44,368 nt of DNA. It comes from Caldibacillus debilis DSM 16016. GTDB lineage: Bacteria > Bacillota > Bacilli > Bacillales > Caldibacillaceae. This document shows, one piece after another, positions 25,805-33,867 of the stretch. A program made the translations under genes and the position numbers. The stretch spans positions 4,717 through 49,084 of the forward strand of contig NZ_KB912889.1 of NCBI RefSeq assembly GCF_000383875.1. Reading direction: 5' to 3'. Under the pieces are notes generated by a model, which was not told the DNA's origin, searched no databases, and was given only the letters and a program-made list of their open reading frames with translations. How positions within the stretch are numbered: the first letter of the stretch is position 1; each line of letters begins with the position of its first letter.

Positions 25805-26078
25805 TCGTTGATAGTAGCCGTTTCTCATATTGGACGTGTCTTCCTGTTCGATTTCGAGGAAATTTTTGATTTCTTCCCTTATAATCAGCTCTAATTTTTC
25901 TTTCACAAACTGACGAATGGCATTTTCCGGTCGATTTGCCCAGTCGATATTCGATATACCTTTAGATAGATATAGGTAGGGTTCTCCTTTCTCTGGAATG
26001 TTTTTCTTCCAATCCGAGAATACCCTGCCTTTTTTCTTTTTGTCTGGCAAAATGCTTTACACAAAATTTTATACATCA
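25805..26078 (-). pseudogene. 5' fragment of an IS256-family element
   Basis: This matches the first part of the element at 30104-31527, in opposite orientation: the terminal inverted repeat region (TATAAAATTTTGTGTAAAGCA), the leader, and about 60 transposase codons (ISNIDWANRPENAIRQFVKE, EEIKNFLEIEQ, SNMRNGYYQR). The original start codon is mutated (CTATGTC became CTATATC), and homology stops abruptly near 25805 inside codons for YYQR. It is therefore a dead, truncated copy. With the right-hand copy it flanks the ABC operon, both 5' ends pointing inward. Confidence 0.85.
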
Positions 26079-26208
26079 TCATTAACAGATGGGGATTATT
26101 TTACGCTTACCAAATTTATGTATCAATTTGTTATTTTTAGTTTTTTACCATAACAAAAGCCGCCATTTGGCGACCCTTGTTCTTGTCAGTCAAATACTGT
26201 CCCGGGCA

Positions 26209-26355
26209 TTACCTTAAAAGGTATATTGATAATATTATCAATATTAAACCAATCACAATCAGAGTAATTTTTGAAGTATTTGATTCGCTCTTCTTGTAGC
26301 CCAGCACAACCATTATTATTCCAATAATTAGCATTAAAAAATAGTATAATCCCAT
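26209..26355 (-). CDS. 48-residue membrane protein, last gene of the ABC operon
   Basis: A short frame from ATG (26355) to TAA (26209), with AAAGGGG eight bases upstream. It is almost entirely hydrophobic: residues 3-19 (LYYFLMLIIGIIMVVLG) and 31-47 (TLIVIGLILIILSIYLL, approximate) form two membrane helices around a polar loop YKKSESNTSK. It lies 43 bp after the permease gene on the same strand and is probably co-transcribed. I do not recognise a family. A small accessory subunit of the transporter or an immunity-type peptide is possible, but function is unknown. Confidence 0.65.
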   Translation of the reverse strand: MGLYYFLMLIIGIIMVVLGYKKSESNTSKITLIVIGLILIILSIYLLR

Positions 26356-26398
26356 TACTTATTCCCCTTTCAAATGATATTGAAACCAATAGCCAAAA

Positions 26399-27067
26399 TT
26401 ATTTTATGGAATGATCCGGGCTTTTCCTTATTAAAAAAAGTGTCGTGAAGAATAAGATAACAATATAAATACAAATTGAAATGAGCTTGTATATCAATTG
26501 AATATCTTCCATTATGGCAGGCCTAAATATAAAAACGTGGGGCCAAGGCATATATTCTCCTAATGTGGCCAGTTCTATAACCACATAGACAAATAAAACC
26601 GTTAATGAAAACTCGATGTTTTTTATGATTAGTATTAAAGCTGTACTTAAAAACATAAATAACAGGGTTATCAGGAAGAAATGGATCATATGAATCGGCC
26701 AAATGATGGTAATACTATATTTCATTGAAAAAAATAAACACCAAATCATAGTCCCGATGAAATGGATTGAAAGATAACGGCTTATATCGATGATCAGATA
26801 GGAACGATAGTACGGGAATAAAGTCTCACTTGCTCCGTCTTCATATATTTCTTTCAGCCTATACATTAGTCCCCAGCCTGCAAAAGGGAGATAAATTCCC
26901 TGAAAAAGAATGATACTATTTAATCTATCATTCTCATTCAGAGAGTTTTGCATGATTAATTGAAGAACGGAGACAAGCCACATGATTGTCGGAAAAAAAA
27001 ATACCGATCCCGCTTGTTTGAAGTCAATTTTAAACAAGAGATAAAGATTTTCCAACTTTTTTGTCAT
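26399..27067 (-). CDS. ABC-2 like permease subunit
   Basis: A 222-residue polytopic membrane protein with about six hydrophobic segments (for example SVFFFPTIMWLVSVLQLI, FFLITLLFMFLSTALILII, ISICIYIVILFFTTLFLI) and an N-terminal cytoplasmic start MTKKLENLYLLFKIDF. I cannot place it in a named family. Its ATG overlaps the stop of the ABC ATPase gene (ATGA), so it is very likely a membrane subunit of that transporter. The gene is far more AT-rich than the Wadjet and housekeeping genes nearby, pointing to recent transfer of the whole cassette. Confidence 0.75.
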   Translation of the reverse strand: MTKKLENLYLLFKIDFKQAGSVFFFPTIMWLVSVLQLIMQNSLNENDRLNSIILFQGIYLPFAGWGLMYRLKEIYEDGASETLFPYYRSYLIIDISRYLSIHFIGTMIWCLFFSMKYSITIIWPIHMIHFFLITLLFMFLSTALILIIKNIEFSLTVLFVYVVIELATLGEYMPWPHVFIFRPAIMEDIQLIYKLISICIYIVILFFTTLFLIRKSPDHSIK

Positions 27068-27933
27068 GGATGCGCCTCCCTGATAACCGCTAAATATCCA
27101 TCTACCAGCCTTGGTGCAGCCAATTCATAATTATCGTTTAAAGCATTTTCTGAAAATATTCTTACGGTAACATGATTTTGTTCCTCATATATGGAAATGA
27201 CGTCTTCATGGATGATAAAGTCATTTAACTCATTTTTTTGAATTTGTTTTGTCCATATTTTTCCCTCCGCCTTTTTCTTTAAACAATCCGGAGTTCCCTC
27301 GAACAAAACATTTCCTTTTTTTAAAATGCTTATTTTAGTTGCCAAAAACTCGATGTCTTCAATAATATGGGACGATATTAAAATCGTATGTTGGTTACCT
27401 AATTTCTTTATTAAATTCCGAAACCGTATTCTTTCTTCAATATCTAATCCTGCGGTGGGTTCATCAAATAATAAAACAGAAGGTTCATCAAGCAATAATT
27501 GTGCAATTCCTACTCTCCTTCTCATACCTCCTGAAAGTTCACTCATTTTCATTTCCCGATAGTCTAATAAATTCACTTGTTCTAAAGAATGAATGATCTT
27601 TTCCTCCCTTAATTTTTTTTCCGTCATTCCTTTCAACAGGGCCAAATGATCCAATGCATCAAATACGGTGAGTTTCGGATATATCATGAAATTCTGAGGT
27701 AAATAGCCTATATATTTATTTGCTTTTACATATCTTCCATTTGTGTAATCTTTTCCGTTTATAAAAATTTTACCTTCATTCATAGAAGTTAGGCTTGAAA
27801 GGATTCTTAATAATGTTGTTTTTCCTGCACCATTGGGGCCAATTAAACCATATATGCCCTCTATATTGAGATTAACGTTATTCAGGACTTTAGTTTTTTT
27901 AATTCTTTTACTTAAGCCGGAAACCTGTATCAT
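27064..27933 (-). CDS. ABC transporter ATP-binding protein
   Basis: A 289-residue ABC ATPase with Walker A GPNGAGKTT (32-40), signature LSGGM (133-137) and Walker B VLLFDEP (153-159). It belongs to the CcmA-like export group, with about 75 residues after the core that may serve regulation or coupling. Its start overlaps the stop of the upstream fusion gene by one base and its end overlaps the permease start by four, so the three cistrons form one tightly coupled operon. It probably powers the two different membrane subunits as a heteromeric exporter or a membrane-protein modulating complex. Confidence 0.9.
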   Translation of the reverse strand: MIQVSGLSKRIKKTKVLNNVNLNIEGIYGLIGPNGAGKTTLLRILSSLTSMNEGKIFINGKDYTNGRYVKANKYIGYLPQNFMIYPKLTVFDALDHLALLKGMTEKKLREEKIIHSLEQVNLLDYREMKMSELSGGMRRRVGIAQLLLDEPSVLLFDEPTAGLDIEERIRFRNLIKKLGNQHTILISSHIIEDIEFLATKISILKKGNVLFEGTPDCLKKKAEGKIWTKQIQKNELNDFIIHEDVISIYEEQNHVTVRIFSENALNDNYELAAPRLVDGYLAVIREAHP

Positions 27934-29972
27934 TACCGATTCTCCTTTAAAAAGCGCTCCATAAACGAGGTTGCCTCATCCCAATCTTCGATCGATGTGA
28001 AGTTTTCATACCAACTTATTAAAAAATTTTTCTTTTCTTGTTTCGACATGTTTGAATAATTTTCATAAAAAGCATCTATACCTAATGCATGAATATCTTC
28101 ATAGCGTATTGTGGCATCATGAGGATGAATACCAAACATTGATCGATAATAAATATCCGTGTCGTATTCGATTTCCTCATATAAAAAATCATTAAGCAGT
28201 TCATTAAAAGCTTCTATTAAACCGGGATCCATATTGCCCGTTTGAACATCACTCCAAAGGATTCCCGGGATATACATTTCTGGAATTTCATGCACCGCTG
28301 CTCCCAATTCATATAAGGTTGCATGATGAATGAATAAGTGGTCACTCGTTAAAAAAGAACTATATTTTGAATATGGAGTTAAAAATACAATCTCATCCGG
28401 GATACGATCTTTACCCAAATTGAACATATTGTTCAAATAATTGTGGGTTTCCTTTAAAGCGGCATAATAATGGTTCCACCCCTCTTTTACATCCGGCCAA
28501 GATTGAGGATATATCAATAAAATATCTTCCATTCTTTCTTTTTGAATGGCACCCGCAATTAAAGTCACGCCGTTAACTTGTTTCCCGCTATATGTATTTT
28601 TCCCTTTTTTCGGAAGATTTGTATAGTAATTATCGATACCTGTTATTTCTAATTCGTAGTCGGCCGGTTCCTGGCCGGATACAATTATTCTATCTTCTTC
28701 AATAGGCTGATCAAGTTTTAATTGGGGACTATTCGACTTTTTCGGAACCCAATTTATATAGCTGGGTAAAAACAAATATTTCTTCGATGCGGGCAACAAA
28801 GCTGAATCTTCCATCGTATATTCAAAGATCAATGGATCTGTTGGTTCATGAATAAAAACAAAATCACCTTGTTGGGAAAATTTTATCCGATCCCCTTTTT
28901 TATTTTTTACATTGTTTACTTTCATTGAGTGGTAAAGAGAAAATGCGATTTGTTCGGAATCTTCTTTCCAAAGATCCAGATCAACTTCTACTGTTGCCTT
29001 CACTTTGTCTTTTCGATGAATGGAAATCTTATAATTTCTTATATCATAAGACAATAATTCATCTTGTATGTCAGGCGTTTGGTTCTGAGAATACTTTGCT
29101 TCTTCTATAATTTTTTTATAATTAAATGCCGGAATTTTTTCCATCGTGGCATGTGGTAATATACAGAAAGCAACGATAAGAAGGGAAAAACTTACAAATA
29201 AACTTGCCAGTTTAACGTTTTTAGTATGTGATCCCTTAATCAAACTGGCTATAATTAATGAACTAATAATAAGTAACCATATTAGAAAGGCCAAGAAAGA
29301 CGAAAGGTTTATATTATATCCGATAACATCACAGTACACGTTAGAATAATTTAAGGGATATAAATATAGCAATTGTCCTATGTCTCCTGCATGAAGCGAG
29401 ACAAAGAAGTTATAAAAAAACTCTGTATTCATTGGCCCGATAATTAGCCAAATACCAATTATGATGGCATAAGTGATATGTTTTCTCCCAAAATACAGCG
29501 CAAGCAATATCCCGATAAAAAATGCAAGGATGGATGGGGCAAACCAGTAATAAAAAATATACACGGCCGTTTCTAGATAAAAGCCCGAAAATTTAATATC
29601 TTTGAAATAAAAGTAGGTTAGAACAATAATGATTTGCAGAGCAGTGAATATAGTAAGGATAATAAAGTGATTAACAAACAAAGCGATTAATTTTAATACA
29701 GAAATTTTTACGCTGCCCGCAAAAAACTGTTCTGAGCCATATCTATATTCATTAGATAAAAATATATAAAAGCAGACAATAAAAATAAGAAATGCTGCGT
29801 GAATGATTACAGCCATGTCTCCGACAAAATTGCCAAAGTTATTATAATGACTTTCTTTTTCATTTAATATCATATTAATAATTAACATTAGAATGACAAA
29901 TAAGTGCGTACCGATGTATACACGGGATTTTAACAACTGTTTGATATAAAATGTCAACAATTTAAAGAACAT
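27933..29972 (-). CDS. ABC-2 permease fused to a degenerate M1-peptidase-like domain
   Basis: A 679-residue protein. Residues 1-290 carry six to eight membrane helices, beginning MFFKLLTFYIKQLLKSRVYIGTHLFVILM, as in ABC-2 permeases. The rest (about 300-679) is a soluble, probably extracytoplasmic domain resembling M1 gluzincins: a beta-rich part, then AAVHEIPEMY with HEIPE at 561-565 where the zinc motif HExxH is expected, and LIEAFNELL where M1 enzymes have the third ligand Glu. The second histidine is replaced by E565, so zinc binding and peptidase activity are probably lost. The ATG has GGGTGA upstream. It is the first gene of a four-gene AT-rich operon. Confidence 0.75.
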   Translation of the reverse strand: MFFKLLTFYIKQLLKSRVYIGTHLFVILMLIINMILNEKESHYNNFGNFVGDMAVIIHAAFLIFIVCFYIFLSNEYRYGSEQFFAGSVKISVLKLIALFVNHFIILTIFTALQIIIVLTYFYFKDIKFSGFYLETAVYIFYYWFAPSILAFFIGILLALYFGRKHITYAIIIGIWLIIGPMNTEFFYNFFVSLHAGDIGQLLYLYPLNYSNVYCDVIGYNINLSSFLAFLIWLLIISSLIIASLIKGSHTKNVKLASLFVSFSLLIVAFCILPHATMEKIPAFNYKKIIEEAKYSQNQTPDIQDELLSYDIRNYKISIHRKDKVKATVEVDLDLWKEDSEQIAFSLYHSMKVNNVKNKKGDRIKFSQQGDFVFIHEPTDPLIFEYTMEDSALLPASKKYLFLPSYINWVPKKSNSPQLKLDQPIEEDRIIVSGQEPADYELEITGIDNYYTNLPKKGKNTYSGKQVNGVTLIAGAIQKERMEDILLIYPQSWPDVKEGWNHYYAALKETHNYLNNMFNLGKDRIPDEIVFLTPYSKYSSFLTSDHLFIHHATLYELGAAVHEIPEMYIPGILWSDVQTGNMDPGLIEAFNELLNDFLYEEIEYDTDIYYRSMFGIHPHDATIRYEDIHALGIDAFYENYSNMSKQEKKNFLISWYENFTSIEDWDEATSFMERFLKENR

Positions 29973-30008
29973 GGGAAGTCACCCATTTCATTAAGAAATA
30001 ATAAATTA

Positions 30009-30027
30009 GGGGCTGTCCAGAAAGTCA
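30009..30027. other. Possible orphan insertion-sequence end
   Basis: GGGGCTGTCCAGAAAGTCA resembles terminal inverted repeats of IS1182/IS4-like elements (GGGGCTGTCCCAAAAGTCA type, from memory). No matching second end or transposase is visible, so it would be a remnant. It lies 37 bp upstream of the ABC operon start. Confidence 0.35.
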
Positions 30028-30208
30028 TATTTTTACACTTAAAATTTTACAAAACAAGTAATGTTAAAACAATAATTAATTTATAAAATAAAAAATATTT
30101 TGATTATGTATAAAATTTTGTGTAAAGCATTTTGCTAGATCAAAAGAAAAAAGGCAGGGTATTCTCGGATTGGACGAAAAACATTCCAGAGAAAGGAGAA
30201 CCCTGCCT

Positions 30209-31374
30209 ATGTCTAAAAATATATCGAATATCGACTGGGCAAATCCACTGGAAATTGTCATTCGTCTGTTTGTCAAAGAAAAATGCTGATTATGCGGGAA
30301 GAAATCAAACATTTCCTCGAAATCGAACAGGCGGAAACATCCAATATGAGAAACGGCTACTGTCAACGAAATCTAGATACACAATATGGCATGGCCGGAT
30401 TGAATGGCTTTTGGTCCCAAGAGACCGAAACGGGGAATTTCAAACGCAGCTGTTTGCCCCTTACCAACGACACACCGGCTGGCTGGAAGAAGCCATCATC
30501 AAGATGTATCAAAGCGGCATGAGTACCCGGGAAATTGGCAAGTTTATTGAACGAATTCTAGGAAATGCTTATTCTCCTGCGACGATCAGCCATATTACCG
30601 ATGTCGTAAAGGAAGACATCGAAAAATGGCGCAGCCGTCCACTGCCCAAGCGTTATTCCGTCTTATATTTGGACGGTTTGTACGTGAAACTTCGCCGCGA
30701 TACGGTAGAGAAAGAAGTCATTGATGTGGTGCTAGGAGTAAATGAAGAAGGATATCGCGAAATTCTCGATTTTTTCGTGGGAGGACAAGAAAGCGCCTAT
30801 GGTGGCGGGAGATTCTCCAACAGCACTACAAAAGAGAAGTCAAGGAAGTGCTTCTGGGCGTATTTGATGGTCTTCCGGGGCTGGAGGAAGCCTTTCGGGC
30901 GATTTATCCGAAAGCCGATATGCAGCGTTGTGTCGTTCATAAAGTTCGTAATACTCTTATCGTGTTCGGAAAAAAGATCAATTTGAAGTGGCAGAGGGTC
31001 TCAAACTGATTTATCGCGCACCAAATAAAGAGATGGCGTTACAAATGTTTCAACAGTTTGAGTCGAAATGGTCCATCAAGTATCCGAGAGAAGTTCAATC
31101 TTGGGCCAATGAGTTGGATGTTCTTCTCACCTTTATGGACTATCCAAGCAGTATTCGAAGTATGATTTACACGATGAATGCGATCGAACGAACCATCAAG
31201 GAGATTCGGAAACGTCTAAAACCGATGAACAGTTTAAGCAGTGTAGAAGCCGCGGAAAAAGTCGTGTATTTGACCATCCAAGATTTTAATGAGAAATGGG
31301 CAGGGCGAAAGTTAAGAGGATTTGCCGAAGCGCAGGAGGCCCTCGTGCGAATGTTTGAAGAACGTTACAATTAA
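30209..31374 (+). pseudogene. IS256-family transposase, frameshifted
   Basis: The original ATG (30209) with GAAAGGAG upstream opens SKNISNIDWANPLEIVIR, then the frame shifts near 30285, again near 30395, near 30800-30830 and near 30960. Conserved stretches remain in alternating frames: LFAPYQRHTGWLEEAIIKMY, SVLYLDGLYVKLRRDTVEKE with the first catalytic Asp, the VFDGLPGLEEAFRAIYPKAD segment with the second Asp, and the C-terminal IYTMNAIERTIKEIRKRLK with the Glu. The last 128 codons (from 30988) are intact to the stop. It cannot make a functional transposase, so the flanked segment is now immobile unless helped in trans. Confidence 0.9.
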
Positions 31375-31418
31375 CCAAATACTGTAAATAGACAAAGTAA
31401 GTGGATTCTCCCTTTCTG

Positions 31419-31448
31419 CACAGGAGACAGAATATTCAGTCTCCTGTG
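31419..31448. repeat. Hairpin in the 3' region of the IS256 element
   Basis: A perfect 10-bp stem CACAGGAGAC / GTCTCCTGTG with a 10-nt loop lies 45 bp after the transposase stop. There is no T-run after it, so it is not a classical terminator. It is probably part of the element's subterminal region. Confidence 0.5.
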
Positions 31449-31746
31449 TGGAGGAAACCGGGTACCCTGTCCATCTAAACCCATCCAGAGATACCCTAAC
31501 TATCCTGTATTACACTAAATTCTTGACGGTACCTTTTTATTTGGTTTACCACGAAACTTATATATTCTCATATACTATTCTTATATAAATTTATTCTTTT
31601 GAAAAAAGAATATCTATTTTATCGATTTATAAACATGTTTACCATATTTTTTTAAAAATATTATAAAAATTGTTTTATAAGATAATATTTTAAAATTTAT
31701 ACGATATGAATTATTATATATATAAAAAACTGAGGTGGGATATAGA

Positions 31747-32997
31747 TTGGAAAACCAATCAGAACGTACAAAGCCAAAGTCATTGCAAATTCCTGTTAAA
31801 CGAAATATGTCATTAATTGTTAGTACGACAACTTTAGGTACTATAGCAGATGCAATTTTTACACTTTGTTTATCATGGTTTGTCCTTGAACGAACTGGTT
31901 CAGCTTTTATTACTTCAGCCATTACTGCTATTACATATATTGTTAATGTCTTTGCCGGCCCGTTGATTGGGGTTTTCGTTGACCGCACAAGTCCAAAAAA
32001 TGCAATGATAAGGGCATATATCGCATTGGGGTTAATCGGTTTTATCCTTATATTTTTTTATTTATTTTTGCATGACTATATTATAGTTGCTGTTATGGCA
32101 ATGGTTATTTTAAATGATATTGCACAAACATTCATTTCACCTTCACGAAGACGTATGTTACCAAATTTAGTTGGTACTGATCGTATTGCTGAAGTTAGTG
32201 GTTATTTATCATCTGCAGGTAAAACAGGAATATTAATTGGTAATGCTGTTGGTGGAATATTGCTTTCTCTTATTGGTTTTATCGGGATTATGTTCACTCA
32301 TTCATTCATATTTTTATTCGCTGCACTTTTATCTTCTTGGTTAGTACTTCCAAAATATGAAAGAATCGTTCATCATGAAAAATCCAAACAAAAGAAACAA
32401 TTTTGGAGAGAATTTAAAGATGGAGCTAAGTTATTGTTAAAACTTCGTGTTTTACTTGTTATAACTTTAATAAATATGGGAGTAAATATTGTCTCTGTTG
32501 GTCATTTGAATATATATATATTTAAAACACAGTATGGAGCAACTGCAGCTCAATACGGGTTCATTGAAGCAACTGGTGTGGCAACATCAATAATCACTGG
32601 ATTGTTTATTGGACGAATTATAAAGAAAATAAAACCAATATTTCCCTTAAGTTTAGGTTTAATAATCCCAAGTTTAAGTATTGCTCTAATTGGGTTTTAT
32701 GATCAATTGTTTTTTGCATATATTTTAATAGCTATTCAAACATTTTTCTTGCTATTTTATACGGTTACAGTCCATACACTTTTAATAACGCTTGTCCAAC
32801 CAGAATATCGTGCTAGAATTGATACATTAGTAGCAAGTATTTCATCGTTTGCAATGCCATTAACTGTATTTCTAACAGGATACTTAGCGGATATCATACC
32901 TGTTCGGTATATTTTTTATTTCACTGGAATCTGGGGAACTTTGATGGGGATTATTCCTTTACTCAGCAAGGAAATTCATCAATTGGAAAATCTTTAA
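31747..32997 (+). CDS. MFS transporter, MefA/MFS_3-like exporter
   Basis: A 416-residue MFS protein with about 12 hydrophobic segments. The motif-A-like loop GPLIGVFVDRTSPKNAM lies between helices 2 and 3, and a QTFISPSRRRMLPNLV stretch typical of macrolide-efflux-like (Mef, MFS_3) carriers follows. The TTG at 31747 is chosen for GAGGTGGG eight bases upstream; a GTG four codons earlier overlaps that site. Codon use is strikingly A/T-ending compared with genes on either side, so the gene is foreign. A strong terminator follows at 33035. The likely role is export of a small toxic molecule; substrate unknown. Confidence 0.88.
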   Translation: MENQSERTKPKSLQIPVKRNMSLIVSTTTLGTIADAIFTLCLSWFVLERTGSAFITSAITAITYIVNVFAGPLIGVFVDRTSPKNAMIRAYIALGLIGFILIFFYLFLHDYIIVAVMAMVILNDIAQTFISPSRRRMLPNLVGTDRIAEVSGYLSSAGKTGILIGNAVGGILLSLIGFIGIMFTHSFIFLFAALLSSWLVLPKYERIVHHEKSKQKKQFWREFKDGAKLLLKLRVLLVITLINMGVNIVSVGHLNIYIFKTQYGATAAQYGFIEATGVATSIITGLFIGRIIKKIKPIFPLSLGLIIPSLSIALIGFYDQLFFAYILIAIQTFFLLFYTVTVHTLLITLVQPEYRARIDTLVASISSFAMPLTVFLTGYLADIIPVRYIFYFTGIWGTLMGIIPLLSKEIHQLENL

Positions 32998-33034
32998 ACA
33001 TATGAAACGTTAATATCAATTATGTTTAACATAA

Positions 33035-33081
33035 TAAAAGCCGGTTAACTTTAAAATTGTTTAACCGGCTTTTATTTGTTA
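33035..33081 (+). terminator. Strong Rho-independent terminator after the MFS gene
   Basis: A 14-bp perfect stem (33035-33048 with 33061-33074; core AAAAGCCGGTTAA / TTAACCGGCTTTT) with a 12-nt loop and flanking T-rich sequence (TTTTATTTGTT). The A-rich left side would allow bidirectional use. It marks the right end of the AT-rich segment. Confidence 0.9.
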
Positions 33082-33143
33082 TTGTATTAATTTATTCAGA
33101 TTTTATTTACCTGTTTCGCGATAAAAAATGCCACCATTAATAT

Positions 33144-33196
33144 CCTTTCAACAGGCGGGGATCCAGTTGCAACCGGGTACCAGCTCTTCCGTATCC
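33144..33196 (-). pseudogene. 53-bp scrap of jetC
   Basis: Bases 33145-33172 match jetC bases 18579-18606 at 27 of 28 positions, and 33181-33196 match 18616-18631 at 16 of 16. The 8-9 bases between differ and include a one-base length change. In the intact gene this codes for DTEELVRLLQLDPRLLK; here the frame breaks after DTEELV. It lies 70 bp after the terminator that closes the AT-rich segment, in the same orientation as jetC 14.6 kb away. It looks like a remnant of a duplicated or recombined Wadjet segment. Confidence 0.8.
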
Positions 33197-33867
33197 TTTT
33201 GCAATCTAGGGCGACCGAACCGCGCCGGACAAATCCGCGTCATCGGACAATCATAAGAAAGGAAATCCCCTTCCCGAAAATGAAACGTCCCCCTATTTTG
33301 CGAGAGAACCGCTTCTTTGCATAAGAAAGGCGAGCGGATCCGCAAGTTCCGGCTCGCGGGGATCCACCCGTTTCGGGAAACAGTCAGACCTTGGGTTCCG
33401 GCCGGAAGCCGCTGTTTTAACGGGATTTTCTTCTTCGCGCCGGACGGGCGTCCATCCTTGTTCCGGGCTGGTCCGGCAATCCTTACACAAGGATCAAACC
33501 AAAGATTTTTCCCGACTCCTTTCGTCGGACTGCGGATAATTGCCCAAAAAAATTTTACCGAATAAGTATTGTTTATAGTAAATTTGCTGTGAACAGGTGG
33601 ATTTTCATTTGGGATTGGAAATTTCATTTCAAGGAAAAGGCCGGGAAAATCCTTCGCCGGTTGAGCGTGGAACCGTCGCGCAAATATTCTTCAGCAAAAA
33701 TCCCGGATTTTCATCATCCCGGCTTCCGCGGAAGCAGGAAAATTCGACGTAAAAGCCGAATCTTATGATTTATGATTCTGCGAAAAGAAAGGGAAGCGGC
33801 AAGAAGAACCGGACATTCGAGACCTGCCTCCCATGCCGAATATCGACAACGACAAGGAGGAAAACAG
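33197..33867. other. Intergenic region upstream of the M24 gene
   Basis: GC-rich down to about 33540, then AT-rich. No frame has a ribosome binding site and a recognisable family. I see no clear promoter for the downstream gene. Confidence 0.4.

Larger units (their letters stand above)
30104..31527 (+). mobile_element. Degenerate IS256-family insertion sequence
   Basis: An element of about 1.4 kb. The left end (AATTTTGTGTAAAGCA near 30113-30128) and the right end (TGTATTACACTAAATT near 31506-31521, read in reverse) form an imperfect inverted repeat. It encloses one transposase frame that is broken by several frameshifts. A truncated second copy lies inverted at 25805-26078. The exact outer borders and target duplications cannot be fixed by eye. 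Confidence 0.8.

Noticed and set aside
26186-26389. 67-codon minus-strand frame downstream of the permease
   Set aside because: It overlaps in another frame the 48-codon gene at 26209-26355, which has a proper ribosome binding site and a convincing two-helix membrane profile.
33148-33627. 159-codon minus-strand frame
   Set aside because: Its end is the frame-broken jetC scrap; there is no ribosome binding site or recognisable family.
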